Part shown: one piece after another, positions 32,505 through 41,973 of the stretch
Position numbering within the stretch: the stretch's first letter is position 1
How the letters are laid out: every line of letters starts with the position of its first letter
Assembly (NCBI RefSeq): GCF_000423225.1
Contig: NZ_AUHO01000007.1
Location: 62,001-126,000 of the forward strand
DNA: 64,000 nt
Source of the DNA: Kaistia adipata DSM 17808
GTDB taxonomy: Bacteria; Pseudomonadota; Alphaproteobacteria; Rhizobiales; Kaistiaceae
Direction of reading: 5' to 3'
Notes under the pieces: generated by a model
The model's input: only the letters and a program-made list of their open reading frames with translations
Told to the model about the DNA's origin: nothing
Database searches by the model: none
Program-made: the position numbers and the translations under genes

Positions 32505-35132
32505 TCACTTGCCGTCCTTGCCGGGGGCACGCGCCCTGGCCGTGCGCGCGGTTTCCAGCGGCGCCGCCGCCTTGCGGAAATCGGCCCAGGGATCCTGCTT
32601 CAGGGCCGTCAGCCGTGTCGGCAGGTTGAGCACGGTGAAATGGGCCGGGCCGATGCCGGGGGCGAGTTCGTCCCAGGCGAGCGGCGCCGAGACAGGGGCG
32701 CCGGGGCGGGCGCGGGTGGAGTAGGGCGCGACGGCGGTCTGGCCGCGCTGGTTGCGCAGATAGTCGATCAGGATCCTGCCGGTGCGCTTCGCCTTGGTGA
32801 TGGTCGCGACATAGGCGTCGGGGCTGTCGGCCGCCATCGCGTCGGCCAGCGCCTTGGTGAACGCCTTGGCCGCCGGCCAGTCCGCCCTTGGCTTCAGTGG
32901 CGCGACGACGTGCAGGCCCTTGCCGCCGGAGGTCTTCACGAACGCTGCCAAGCCGGCGTCGTCGAGGCGCTGGCGCACCTCCTCGGCCGCCGCGATCACC
33001 GCCGTCCATTCAACGCGCTCGCCGGGGTCGAGATCCAGGATGATCATGTCCGGCCGCTCCCAGTCGGCGACCGTCGAGCCCCAGGGATGGATTTCGAGCA
33101 CGGCGGACTGCACGAGCGCGATCAGCCCGTCGAGGTCGTCGATGCTGATCAGCTGTTCGATTTCGGGCGTGGCCGGGTCGTCGACCAACCGGATCGCCGG
33201 GTAGATGCCCTTCCACGCATTCTTCTGGAAGAAATTCTCGCCCTCGATCCCGCTCGGGCAGCGCAGAAGCGAGAGCGGCCGGCCGGTCACGAAGGGCGCG
33301 ATGCGCGGCCACACCTCGGCGTAGTAGTCGGCCAGTCCTTCCTTGGTGACGCCGACGTCGGGCCAATAGATGCGGTCGGGATGGGTGAGCTTGATGCCGT
33401 GCTGGATCACCTCTGCTCTAGGCTTCGCCTTCGAAATCGTCTTGCCGGTCTCCGTCATTCCGGGCACCTCCCGCGTGATCTCGTCCGCCGCCTTGTCTTC
33501 GCGCAAGCCGCGAAACGCAGCATGGCGGAGATGCCCGTCGGCGGTCCAGGCCCGGAACTCGACCTCGGCGACCAGCTCGGGACGGACGAAGCGCACCTGT
33601 CGGGCTTCCTCGGCCGTCAGCGGGCGACCAAACGGGTTGGTCGTCGTTCGCATCCGCTCCAGACGCGCATAGAGCTCCTCGGCGAGGCGGGCGCTGAAGC
33701 CGGTGCCGACGCGGCCGACGGGGATCAGCGCGCCATTGTCATGGATGCCGAGGACCAGCGAACCGATCGCGCGCCGCGAGGTCGAGGAGGGGACATAGCC
33801 GCCGATGACGAATTCCTGCCGGCCCGAGCATTTCGCCTTGAGCCAGCTCTTGCTTCGCCCGGAACGGTAGGGCGCGTCGGAGCGCTTGGAAACGATGCCC
33901 TCGAGGCCGAGGCGGCAGGCGTGCTCGAAGACGCGTGCGCCGGCGTCGACGAAATGCTGGCTGAAGCGGATGATTGGCCCGCCGGCGGCGATCACCGCCT
34001 GAAGCGTCGCCTTGCGGGTTTCGAGCGCCACCTCGCGAAGGTCGTAGCCGTCGAGGTGGAGCAGGTCGAAGGCGTAGAAGACGAAGCGGTCGCTGCGGCC
34101 TTCGCTGAGATCGGCCTGCAGGGCGGAGAAATCCGAGACGCCGGCCGAGGTCTCGACGACCAGCTCGCCGTCGATCAGTGCGGTGCCGACAGGCAGCGCC
34201 TGCAGCGCCGCCGCGATCTCCTTGCCGAACTTCTTCGTCCAGTCGAGGCCGCTCCGGGTCGAGAGCTTGACGCGACCGGCGCTCACATGGGCCTGCAGAC
34301 GATAACCGTCAAACTTGATCTCGTGCAGCCAGCGTTCGCCGGCCGGCGGGCTGGTCGCGAGCGTCGCCAGCGCCGGTTCGACGAAGGCCGGCATCGTCGC
34401 CTTCTTCGCCCCTTCGATCGTGGCGGGGTCGGGCAGGGCAGGGAGGGCGGCGTCAGGGGCTGAACTGTCCTCTCCCTTCGCCCCGCGGGACCGGGACGCA
34501 GCCTTCTTCTTCGCCGACTTCTCGATCTTGCCCGTCTTCGACGACCAGCCCGGCTCCTCGCCCTCGACATCGGCGATGGCGCGGCCGGTCTTCGCCGAAT
34601 CCGGCTGCTCCTCCAGGATGTCGGGCGCGCCGGGCGGCCGGGCCGCGTCGTCCTCGGCCTTGATCAGCAGCCAGTTCTCGCGCTTTTCGCGCGGCTTTCC
34701 CTGCATTTTCACGAGATGCCAGCGGCCATGCAGCTTCTCGCCATGGAGCTCGAATTCGAGGTGGCCCTTGGCATAGCCCTTGTGCGGGTCGCCGACCGGC
34801 TCCCAGGTGCCGCGATCCCAGATCAGCACGGTGCCGCCGCCATACTCGCCCTTCGGGATCGTGCCCTCGAAGCCGCCATAGTCGAGCGGATGGTCCTCGA
34901 CATGCACGGCGAGGCGCTTCTCGGCCGGATCGAGGCTCGGCCCCCGCGTGACGGCCCAGCTTTTCAGCACGCCGTCCATCTCGAGGCGGAAATCATAGTG
35001 CAGGCGGGTGGCGTCGTGCTTCTGGATGACGAAGCTGTGCCCGGCCTTCGCCCTGGCGCGCCTGCGGCCGGACGGCTCCGGCGTCGTCTTGAAGTCGCGC
35101 TTGCTGCGGTAGGTCTCGAGCGTGGCCACCAT
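32505..35132 (-). CDS. ligD: Multifunctional DNA ligase D
   Basis: An 875-residue NHEJ enzyme in the order phosphoesterase-ligase-polymerase. Residues 30-165 are the 3'-phosphoesterase (H-D-A-T-R-L-H-Y-D-F-R-L-E and E-D-H-P-L-D-Y-G-G-F-E-G). A charged linker of about 70 residues follows. The ATP-dependent ligase has the adenylation motif H-E-I-K-F-D-G-Y-R near 272. The C-terminal primase-like polymerase begins near 570 and shows L-D-L-D-P-G-E metal ligands and K-T-S-G-G-K-G-L-H. All three activities look intact. It lies head to tail 31 bp after the second ku and convergent with the first ku, forming a compact repair locus. Confidence 0.97.
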   Translation of the reverse strand: MVATLETYRSKRDFKTTPEPSGRRRARAKAGHSFVIQKHDATRLHYDFRLEMDGVLKSWAVTRGPSLDPAEKRLAVHVEDHPLDYGGFEGTIPKGEYGGGTVLIWDRGTWEPVGDPHKGYAKGHLEFELHGEKLHGRWHLVKMQGKPREKRENWLLIKAEDDAARPPGAPDILEEQPDSAKTGRAIADVEGEEPGWSSKTGKIEKSAKKKAASRSRGAKGEDSSAPDAALPALPDPATIEGAKKATMPAFVEPALATLATSPPAGERWLHEIKFDGYRLQAHVSAGRVKLSTRSGLDWTKKFGKEIAAALQALPVGTALIDGELVVETSAGVSDFSALQADLSEGRSDRFVFYAFDLLHLDGYDLREVALETRKATLQAVIAAGGPIIRFSQHFVDAGARVFEHACRLGLEGIVSKRSDAPYRSGRSKSWLKAKCSGRQEFVIGGYVPSSTSRRAIGSLVLGIHDNGALIPVGRVGTGFSARLAEELYARLERMRTTTNPFGRPLTAEEARQVRFVRPELVAEVEFRAWTADGHLRHAAFRGLREDKAADEITREVPGMTETGKTISKAKPRAEVIQHGIKLTHPDRIYWPDVGVTKEGLADYYAEVWPRIAPFVTGRPLSLLRCPSGIEGENFFQKNAWKGIYPAIRLVDDPATPEIEQLISIDDLDGLIALVQSAVLEIHPWGSTVADWERPDMIILDLDPGERVEWTAVIAAAEEVRQRLDDAGLAAFVKTSGGKGLHVVAPLKPRADWPAAKAFTKALADAMAADSPDAYVATITKAKRTGRILIDYLRNQRGQTAVAPYSTRARPGAPVSAPLAWDELAPGIGPAHFTVLNLPTRLTALKQDPWADFRKAAAPLETARTARARAPGKDGK

Positions 35133-35163
35133 GCCCCCCTTTCATCCTGGCCGTTCGGAAGGG

Positions 35164-36063
35164 TCAGCTCGCCTTGCGCCGCGGCGTCGTCGGCTTTGGC
35201 GCCGGCTTGGCGCGCGCGGCGGTCTTGGCGCGGGCGCTGGTCCGCTGTTTTGCCGGCGCAGCTTCGGCCTTCGCCGGAACCGCTCCCTTGCCGACGCCGG
35301 CGCTTTCGCGCAGCGCCGCCATCAGGTCGACGACTTTGGCGGTCTTCGGCGGGGTGGGCGCGGTGAAGCTCCGGCCTTCCAGCTTCGCCTTGACCAACTC
35401 GGCAAGCGCTTCCTCGTAGCGGTCGTGGAAGACGGCCGGATCGAAATGGCCGCGCTTGGTGGCGATGATGTGCTCGGCGAGTTCCAGCATCTCGCCCTTG
35501 ATGGTGAGGTCGGGGAGGCTGTCGAACACCTCGCGCGCCGGTCGGACAGCGTAGTCGAAGCTGAGCGTCGTCGCGGCCATTCCGTCCTCGTCGGCGCGGA
35601 TCAGCACGCTGCGCATCTTGCGGAACAGCACGGCGCGGGCGATCGCGGCGGCGCCGCTCCTACGCATGCCGTCGCGGATCAGCGCATAGACCTCCTGCGC
35701 CGTCTTGTCGGCGGGGGTGAGGTAGTAGGGCCGATCGAAATAGATGTCGTCGACGGCGTCGAGGGCGATGAAATTGTCGACGGCGAGCGTCTTGTCGCTC
35801 TCCGGCTGCACCGAGGCGATCTCCTCGGCGTCGATCTCGATATATTCGCCGGGGCTGATCTCATAGCCCTTCACCTGGTCTTCCGTCGCCACCGGCTTGC
35901 CGGTCTCCTGGTCGACATATTGCCGCCGGATGCGGTTGCCGGTGTTGCGGTTGATGGTGTGGAAGGCGATGCGCTCGGAGGTGGAGGCGGCCGTGTGGAG
36001 CGCGACGGGACAGAGGATCTCGGCGACCTTCAGGTAGCCCTTCCAGACTGCACGGGGAGCCAT
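35164..36063 (-). CDS. ku: DNA end-binding protein Ku (second copy)
   Basis: A 299-residue Ku paralogue starting M-A-P-R-A-V-W-K-G-Y-L-K-V-A-E-I-L-C-P-V. The core domain is complete (F-H-T-I-N-R-N-T-G-N-R, Y-F-D-R-P-Y-Y-L, F-R-K-M-R-S-V-L-I), and the C-terminal 60 residues are an extended Lys/Ala/Pro tail, longer than in the first copy. The ATG at 36063 has an AGGAG box 7 nt upstream; the ATG six bases earlier is too close to it. It is just upstream of ligD on the same strand and is probably co-expressed with it. Sequence divergence between the two Ku proteins is plain, so this is an old duplication. Confidence 0.95.
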   Translation of the reverse strand: MAPRAVWKGYLKVAEILCPVALHTAASTSERIAFHTINRNTGNRIRRQYVDQETGKPVATEDQVKGYEISPGEYIEIDAEEIASVQPESDKTLAVDNFIALDAVDDIYFDRPYYLTPADKTAQEVYALIRDGMRRSGAAAIARAVLFRKMRSVLIRADEDGMAATTLSFDYAVRPAREVFDSLPDLTIKGEMLELAEHIIATKRGHFDPAVFHDRYEEALAELVKAKLEGRSFTAPTPPKTAKVVDLMAALRESAGVGKGAVPAKAEAAPAKQRTSARAKTAARAKPAPKPTTPRRKAS

Positions 36064-36210
36064 CGGCATACTCCTACGCCACGCTTCGCCGCCCGGCGGC
36101 AAGGACCCTCTGAAAACGAGTCCAATGACGCAGCCGCCGATTCAGTTCCCGATTGTGTGCGGTCGTGGGAAGGAAGTGGCGGGCCGGTGGTCCGGCCCGC
36201 CGCCATCGTC

Positions 36211-38472
36211 CTAGGCGAAGGGCGTCTCGTCGAGGAAGCGCTCGAGCACGTTCCAGGTGATGCGCGAGACGTTGTTGTCATAGTCGTTGTGCAGCAGCGA
36301 GCCGCACCAGGCGATCGACGAGGTGGCGAAGATCGCGCCGCCCGACGGCGTCTCGCCGAAGGCGAGGTCGGCGTGGACGCGCTCGTTCTGGTCGCCGCCG
36401 AGATTGGGCGGCACGACGCCGAACTCCTCGTTGACCAGCATCATCATGCCGCTGTGGCCGTCCGAGGAGGCGAGGCGCAGCATGTTGGGCGGGCCGCCGA
36501 GATTGGGCGTGATGCAGTCGAGCTCGATGCCGGCGGCGCCGCCGCCGACCAGGCCGAAATCGCCGATGATCTCGTCCGGCACGTCCTTGAAGATGAAGGC
36601 CGCGCGCGGATTGTCCGCGTCGGGCGCGCGACGGTAATAGGTCGAGATGTCGAAGCCCTGGGCGATGAAGCCGACGCCGGCCATGACGTTGGGCGCGCGG
36701 CCGATGCGGCGCCAGAGGCCGCCGAACTCGCCGTTGAACGACTGGTAGTATTCGCCGGGCTCCGCCGCCCAGGTGCGGATGCCGTCCTCGGCGCGGCGCA
36801 CCTCGATGACACCGGGCTCCGTCTTGTGGAAGCCGATGCGCCAGTACCAGCCATTGCCGCCCATATACATGAGCCGGCCGCCGCGATCGATCCACGCCTT
36901 CATGCCGTCCCACATCGCCGTCGAATGGTATTCGGGATGCGTGCCGGTGATCACGACGCGGTAGTCGGCGAGGAGGTCGTAGCCTTCCTCGTGCAAATCC
37001 TCGTCGGTGATCAGGTCGTAGTCGACGCCCTTGTGGTCGAGCCAGTCGAACAGGTGCGTGTCGGCATTGTACTGGTAGAGCGCCGAGCCGGGGCCGCCGA
37101 GCCAGGAATGATAGCGCGGCGAGAAGTTGAGGTTGGGCCGCAGCCGGCTCGAATAGCAGACGCCCGAGCCGTCGGCATGGGTGTCATATTGCGAGCCGCC
37201 GAGTTCCGGGTGGTCGTACATGTAGAGGTCGGCATGGCCGAAGGTCAGCAGCCGGCCCATCTGCCGCTCCGCGCCGCGCGCCGTGATGTGTTCGGCGTGG
37301 TTGCAGTAGGAGAGATAGGACATGGTCGGCGCCAGCACGACGACGGACGGGCGCTTGCCGCGCTTCGCCTTGTCGCGCGGCGGGCGCACGAAGAACGGGA
37401 TGTAGGTCTCGCGCGTCGCCGTCTCGTCGCTGTCGCCGGCGCGGGCATGCAGCGCATAGGCGCCGCTCTTCAGGTCCTCGGGGATCGTCAGCGTGACCGA
37501 GGTCTCCCACTGGGCATCGTAGATGTCGTCATGGTGGAAGTGCACGGCGCCGTAATGCTCGGGCTTGCGCGGCCAGGCGTGCTCCTCGCCGGTCCAGTTG
37601 TGGCCCTTCATGCCGCGCGCCGGCATCTGCATCAGCCGGCCGTGCCGTCCGAACGGGCCGACGTCGATGGCCCGCACGCTCTCGATCTCGCGGGAGAAAT
37701 CCCAGTGCGCGATCACCGCGGTGCGCAGGTCGCGCGGCGCGACGCCGGCCAGCAGCGCGTCATGATCGGCATGGGAGCGCAGGCCGGTGAGCAGCATCGG
37801 GCCGTCGATCTTGCCGTCGAAATGATGGCCGACGGTGCCGTCGGCCTCGGGTCGGCCGGCGAGGTAGAAGGGGGATTTGACGGCCGGAACCGAGAGCCGA
37901 ACACGGCCGCGGAACTGGCCGTGGTCGCGGATCACCGCATAGGCGGCAAGCGGGCGCTGGTCGAGCGTGACGGCGCCGCTGGCCGGATCGAAGGTGACGG
38001 CCAGCTGGTACCACTGCCGTTCCAGCATCGGATGGTCGACGCGCACGGTCTCCGTGCCGCCCGCGCCGTCGCCGACGGTGAGCGACAACCGGCCCTCGTC
38101 GCCGATGCCGACCGAGATTCCGGCGTTGGTGGCCGCGTCCCACTTTGCCGCGATTACCTGCTCGCCACGCGTCGGCAGGGTCGGCCAGACGAAGGCCAGG
38201 AAGGTGAAGGGGTGGGCCGAAATCGCCGGGACGCCGTCGGCGATCATGTAGGAGCCGGCGTCGATGCGCTGCGGCTTGCCGGCATGGGTGCCGTCGATCT
38301 TGGTCGGCACATGCGGGAATTTCAGGCCGGGGCCGGCCGGGTTGCAGTCTCCGTTCACCACCCGGACGAGCCGGGCCTCGAATTGTTCGCCTTCCTCGAG
38401 CGAGATCTTGAAGGCGATGTCCTCGCCCGGCGCTACGCTGTAGCGGTCCGGGTAGCCGACGATCTTGAGCAT
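36211..38472 (-). CDS. dmfA2: N,N-dimethylformamidase large subunit
   Basis: A 753-residue subunit of N,N-dimethylformamidase, the iron enzyme that splits dimethylformamide and similar small amides to an amine and formate. The C-terminal half contains D-L-Y-M-Y-D-H-P-E-L-G-G and I-T-G-T-H-P-E-Y-H-S, the region that supplies iron ligands in the known enzyme. The N-terminal half is a lectin-like beta domain (D-G-K-I-D-G-P-M-L-L-T-G-L near 220). Length is close to the described 762 residues. The small-subunit gene is 66 bp upstream on the same strand, giving a dmfA1-dmfA2 operon, and a ROK regulator lies above that. The real substrate could be another formamide. Function assigned on family grounds. 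Confidence 0.88.
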   Translation of the reverse strand: MLKIVGYPDRYSVAPGEDIAFKISLEEGEQFEARLVRVVNGDCNPAGPGLKFPHVPTKIDGTHAGKPQRIDAGSYMIADGVPAISAHPFTFLAFVWPTLPTRGEQVIAAKWDAATNAGISVGIGDEGRLSLTVGDGAGGTETVRVDHPMLERQWYQLAVTFDPASGAVTLDQRPLAAYAVIRDHGQFRGRVRLSVPAVKSPFYLAGRPEADGTVGHHFDGKIDGPMLLTGLRSHADHDALLAGVAPRDLRTAVIAHWDFSREIESVRAIDVGPFGRHGRLMQMPARGMKGHNWTGEEHAWPRKPEHYGAVHFHHDDIYDAQWETSVTLTIPEDLKSGAYALHARAGDSDETATRETYIPFFVRPPRDKAKRGKRPSVVVLAPTMSYLSYCNHAEHITARGAERQMGRLLTFGHADLYMYDHPELGGSQYDTHADGSGVCYSSRLRPNLNFSPRYHSWLGGPGSALYQYNADTHLFDWLDHKGVDYDLITDEDLHEEGYDLLADYRVVITGTHPEYHSTAMWDGMKAWIDRGGRLMYMGGNGWYWRIGFHKTEPGVIEVRRAEDGIRTWAAEPGEYYQSFNGEFGGLWRRIGRAPNVMAGVGFIAQGFDISTYYRRAPDADNPRAAFIFKDVPDEIIGDFGLVGGGAAGIELDCITPNLGGPPNMLRLASSDGHSGMMMLVNEEFGVVPPNLGGDQNERVHADLAFGETPSGGAIFATSSIAWCGSLLHNDYDNNVSRITWNVLERFLDETPFA

Positions 38473-38538
38473 GGAATGTTCCAGATTGGCGCGTGAAAAC
38501 GGGATCGCCGGAGGGCGATCGGCTGGTCTGGCCTGGGA

Positions 38539-38859
38539 CTAGTCGCGGAGCGGACGGTTGATGCTCTCGCCGGTCAGGAGGCGCCAGCGGCGGCGGAAGA
38601 CTTCCCACTCCGCCTCCTCGATGTCGGTGAAGACGAGGTTTTCCTCGACCGCGATCGGCTCGCGGCGATCCGCCGGCATCATGCCGAGCACCCATTCCTC
38701 GAACGGGCGGCGGCAGATCAGCACCACCTGGCGGCCGGACGGATCATGGCGCATGAGGTTGAGCAGGCGCTGCAGGCCCGGGCTGTGCGCACCGATCGGC
38801 TTCTGGCGAAATTCCTCGATGTAGTGTCGATCGATCTCGGGATCGATTTTGTAGACCAT
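38539..38859 (-). CDS. dmfA1: N,N-dimethylformamidase small subunit
   Basis: A 106-residue helical protein: M-V-Y-K-I-D-P-E-I-D, then S-P-G-L-Q-R-L-L-N-L-M-R-H-D-P and E-E-W-V-L-G-M-M-P. It matches the DMFase small subunit (about 132 residues in the first one described), which packs on the large subunit and is needed for activity. The start at 38859 is chosen because a GGGGGAG box lies 7 nt upstream; an earlier ATG would add seven residues. It is directly followed by dmfA2, so both subunits are made together. Slightly shorter than the reference subunit. Confidence 0.82.
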   Translation of the reverse strand: MVYKIDPEIDRHYIEEFRQKPIGAHSPGLQRLLNLMRHDPSGRQVVLICRRPFEEWVLGMMPADRREPIAVEENLVFTDIEEAEWEVFRRRWRLLTGESINRPLRD

Positions 38860-38886
38860 GAAGCACTCCCCCTTGCGCATGCGATT

Positions 38887-40140
38887 CTACAGTGGGAACT
38901 GAAGCAGCTCCGACAAGACAAGGCCAGCCGCGCCGAGCAAGGCGGCGCGGTCCTCCGTTTCCCCGATGGCGAAGCTGATCTCCCCCCCGCTTCGCGATGG
39001 TACGAGGGCGCGGACATGTCCGGCAATCGCCTCGGCCATGAATTCCCCACCGCCGACGACGTCGCCGTGCAGGATGTAGAAGTTCGGCGCCACCGTCTGC
39101 TGCAGATTGGCGATGCCGACCGCGACGTTGCGGGCATAGAGATCGAGCAGCGCCGCCGCCCCGGAAGAGCCAGCCTTGGTCAGGGCGACGAGACGGCCCG
39201 AATCGATCGCATCCGGATCGTCGATGCCGATGGCGCGCGCCTGTCGGCGCAGCCAGCCGAGCGTCGCGATCGTCTCCCAGCAGCCGCGCCGGCCGCAGGA
39301 GCAGAGGTCGCCGTCGACCTGCACGAAGGTGTGGCCGAGCTCGCCGCCGGCGCCGCTCTGGCCGCGATAGAGATGGCCGCCGAGATAGAGCGCGCCGCCC
39401 AGCACCTCGCCCGTATAGACGGCGGCGAAGGTCTGCTGCCCGCGTCCCTTGCCGAACCAGCGATCGCCAACGAGCAGCGCGCGCGGATGGTGGTCGAGCA
39501 GGGCAGGGAGGCCGAAGCGCTTCGTCAGCATGTCGCCCAGCTCGAAGTCGTTGAGCACGGGGGCGAGGTTGACGGCGATGACCGCGCGGCGGTCGGTGTC
39601 GACCATGCCGCCGACGGCGACGCCGATGCCGAGTGGTTCGCGCCGCGCGGAGGCCAGCGTCCGTGTCGTGCAGCGCTCGATCGCCGATCGGACATCCGCG
39701 ATCTGCGGCCGCTCCTCCGGAAAACGCTCGCTCTCCAGCGCCGAGATCGAGCCCTCGAGCGTGACCAGGCAGGTGTGGACGGCATCCGGCATCAGCAGCA
39801 TGCCGCAGATCGGTCGTGCGTCGGGTGAAAACCACAGCGGCCGCGCCGGCTTGCCGCCGGCCTCGCTCGGCCGGATGGGACGGCCCTCGACGAGCACCTG
39901 CTGGTCGAGCAGCGGCTGGACGATGCCGGAAATGGTGGTGCGGTTGACGCCCGCCAGGCGCGCGAGCTCGGCCCGGCTGGTCGGGCCCAGGTCGAACAGC
40001 GCCTGCAGCACGCGGCCGCGATTGGCCGATCCGACCATCGAGGACGAGAGCAGCGACCGCCCGAGCCGCGCCGGCTTGCTGTCGCCGGGCGCGTCCTCTT
40101 CCTCGGTCGGCCAGAGCTGCGCCGGATGTTCGCGCTCCAT
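38887..40140 (-). CDS. ROK-family transcriptional repressor
   Basis: A 417-residue ROK regulator (NagC/Mlc type). The N-terminal winged helix includes T-S-R-A-E-L-A-R-L-A-G-V-N-R-T-T-I-S; the kinase-like ROK domain follows with the zinc motif C-S-C-G-R-R-G-C-W-E and G-E-L-G-H. ROK regulators sense sugars or sugar phosphates. It ends 27 bp before dmfA1 and is divergent from the sugar ABC operon at 40430, so it more likely controls that importer than the amidase, though read-through into dmfA1-A2 would couple them. The 289-bp divergent region between (40141-40429) holds both promoters; no clear dyad was identified. Confidence 0.9.
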   Translation of the reverse strand: MEREHPAQLWPTEEEDAPGDSKPARLGRSLLSSSMVGSANRGRVLQALFDLGPTSRAELARLAGVNRTTISGIVQPLLDQQVLVEGRPIRPSEAGGKPARPLWFSPDARPICGMLLMPDAVHTCLVTLEGSISALESERFPEERPQIADVRSAIERCTTRTLASARREPLGIGVAVGGMVDTDRRAVIAVNLAPVLNDFELGDMLTKRFGLPALLDHHPRALLVGDRWFGKGRGQQTFAAVYTGEVLGGALYLGGHLYRGQSGAGGELGHTFVQVDGDLCSCGRRGCWETIATLGWLRRQARAIGIDDPDAIDSGRLVALTKAGSSGAAALLDLYARNVAVGIANLQQTVAPNFYILHGDVVGGGEFMAEAIAGHVRALVPSRSGGEISFAIGETEDRAALLGAAGLVLSELLQFPL

Positions 40141-40429
40141 CGGTCCTCGTCATGCGGCTTGCAGGGAAACGTGGGCCAGCTCTTAGCAGGAATCCGCGCT
40201 TCTTCGCCTGCGGGTCATCGACTTCCGAAATAATTCTTAGCCCAGGCTCGGGGCGTTGACGAGATAAAATGTTTGTGCGAGCCTCAAACTAACAAGATGA
40301 TCCAAGCGTCGTGGCAGCCTTCGTCGGGAACCGGAGCTGCGAATTTCGCGGCGCTCAAGATTGGTCATGAAGAACGGGCGTCGGGCACGGATCCGGCGTC
40401 AATAAACTTCCAGGAAGGAGAGTGGGGAC

Positions 40430-41872
40430 ATGAACGACTTCAATATTTCTCGCCGCAATCTTCTGAAGAGCGGCGTGGCGCTCGCCGGAACAGCTGCGAT
40501 CGGCGGTGCCTGGCGGCCGCGCCGGGCGATGGCTGCCGATAAGACATTGCGCGTGCTGCTCGCCGGCGACCCTTTCTACTATGCGATCGAGGGGTTGAAG
40601 GACCAGTTCGAGCAGGAGACGGGCGTCAAGGTCCAGATCGAGGCGATCTCGCTCGAAGCCCTGCAGGCCCGCTTGACCTCGTCCTTCGTCAGCAACGAGC
40701 CCGACGCCGACGTCATCTCCGTCGACCAGATGTGGCTCGGCCAGTATCTCGAGAGCAAGTGGATCACCCCGCTCAACGAGATGATTAAGGCCGACAGCGA
40801 CGTCAACATCGAGGACTTCATTCCGGAAGTGATCTACTCGATGAACACCTGGCGTGGCGAGGTCGGCACGCTGCCCGTCGCCGCCTATGGCCAGATGGTG
40901 CTCTATCGCAAGGATTTCGCCGAGAAGGCCGGCGTCGCCGTGCCGGAGGATGGCAGCTGGACGTGGGAGCAGTATCTCGCCGCGATCCAGAAGATGAACG
41001 GTCAGGATTTCGACGGCCACAAGATGAGCGGCACCGTGCTGGCCGGTCAGCAGCCGGCGCCGGTCGTGCACATGTACACCCAGCTCGCCGCCAGCATGGG
41101 CACGCGCTGGTTCAAGAACTTCCCGGCCGGCACGCCCTGGGATTTCCAGCCGACGATCAACAGCCCCGAGAATCTCGCGGCGCTCAAGATCTTCGCCGAG
41201 CTGTACAAGAACGCCCCGGCGGAATCGGTCGGCTACAACTGGTTCGACGCTGGCATGCGCTTCGCCAAGGGCGATGTCGGCATGTTCTACTGGTGGACGC
41301 CCTATGCCTACCTTTGCAAGAAGGACGGCTATATGAGCGGCAAGGACTCAGTCGTCGCCGACAAGCTCGGCATGGCCCGCCTGCCCAAGGGCCCGAACAC
41401 CGAGCAGGTCGTCTCGCTCGGCGGCCATAGCCTCGGCATCACGGCGAACACCGCCAACCGCGACGCGGCCTGGCAGTTCGTGAAGTGGGCGACCTCGGCC
41501 AAGACGCAGAAGGCGATGGGCCTCTACGACAAGTATGGCCACCAGTTCTCCGACTTCGCCCGCAAGTCGCTCTATTCGGACGCGGAACTGCTGAAGATCT
41601 ACCCGCATCTGACCGCCCAGCTCGGTGATCTCGAGCGCGGCAACGGCAAGATCGTCCGTCCGCCTTGCCCGGTCTACACGACGCTCGAGGGCATCTACGG
41701 GCTCAACCTGAACAAGGTGCTGACCGGGCAGCTGACGCCGGAAGCCTGCCTGTCCGAGACCTCGACCTTCTTCGAGACCATCCTCAAGGGCAACTTCCTG
41801 ATCCCGTACCAGCAGCCCTCCTTCGATGACACGCTGGCTGCGACCAAGAGCCTGGTGAAGTCCCTGGCCTGA
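40430..41872 (+). CDS. Sugar ABC transporter substrate-binding protein, Tat-type signal
   Basis: A 480-residue periplasmic binding protein of the extracellular solute-binding family 1. The N-terminus S-R-R-N-L-L-K-S-G followed by a hydrophobic stretch and A-M-A is a twin-arginine signal. The mature part starts about residue 35 and shows the family fold (F-E-Q-E-T-G-V-K-V-Q-I and the C-terminal hinge). It is followed by two inner-membrane permease genes and an oxidoreductase, so it begins a carbohydrate uptake operon. Sugar specificity cannot be told from sequence. A strong stem-loop pair after the stop likely lets this gene be expressed more than the permeases. Confidence 0.9.
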   Translation: MNDFNISRRNLLKSGVALAGTAAIGGAWRPRRAMAADKTLRVLLAGDPFYYAIEGLKDQFEQETGVKVQIEAISLEALQARLTSSFVSNEPDADVISVDQMWLGQYLESKWITPLNEMIKADSDVNIEDFIPEVIYSMNTWRGEVGTLPVAAYGQMVLYRKDFAEKAGVAVPEDGSWTWEQYLAAIQKMNGQDFDGHKMSGTVLAGQQPAPVVHMYTQLAASMGTRWFKNFPAGTPWDFQPTINSPENLAALKIFAELYKNAPAESVGYNWFDAGMRFAKGDVGMFYWWTPYAYLCKKDGYMSGKDSVVADKLGMARLPKGPNTEQVVSLGGHSLGITANTANRDAAWQFVKWATSAKTQKAMGLYDKYGHQFSDFARKSLYSDAELLKIYPHLTAQLGDLERGNGKIVRPPCPVYTTLEGIYGLNLNKVLTGQLTPEACLSETSTFFETILKGNFLIPYQQPSFDDTLAATKSLVKSLA

Positions 41873-41882
41873 CGTCGGAAGG

Positions 41883-41950
41883 CCGGGGTTCCGCGACAGG
41901 GACCCCGGTTCGACTAAGGGCGGAGGAGGCGATCCTCCCGGCCTCCTCCG
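41883..41950 (+). terminator. Two stem-loops between binding protein and permease genes
   Basis: First hairpin 41883-41908 (CCGGGGT/ACCCCGG). Second hairpin 41921-41950 with a perfect 10-bp stem CGGAGGAGGC/GCCTCCTCCG followed by TCCTCTTTTC. Such structures after binding-protein genes stop or shorten part of the transcripts and stabilise the upstream mRNA. Confidence 0.65.
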
Positions 41951-41973
41951 TCCTCTTTTCGAATGGAGCGTCC

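Noticed and set aside
35122..38496. A 1124-codon open frame on the plus strand across ku and dmfA2.
   Set aside because: It is the antisense of two clear genes in GC-rich DNA; it is Arg/Ala/Val/Asp-rich with no domain.
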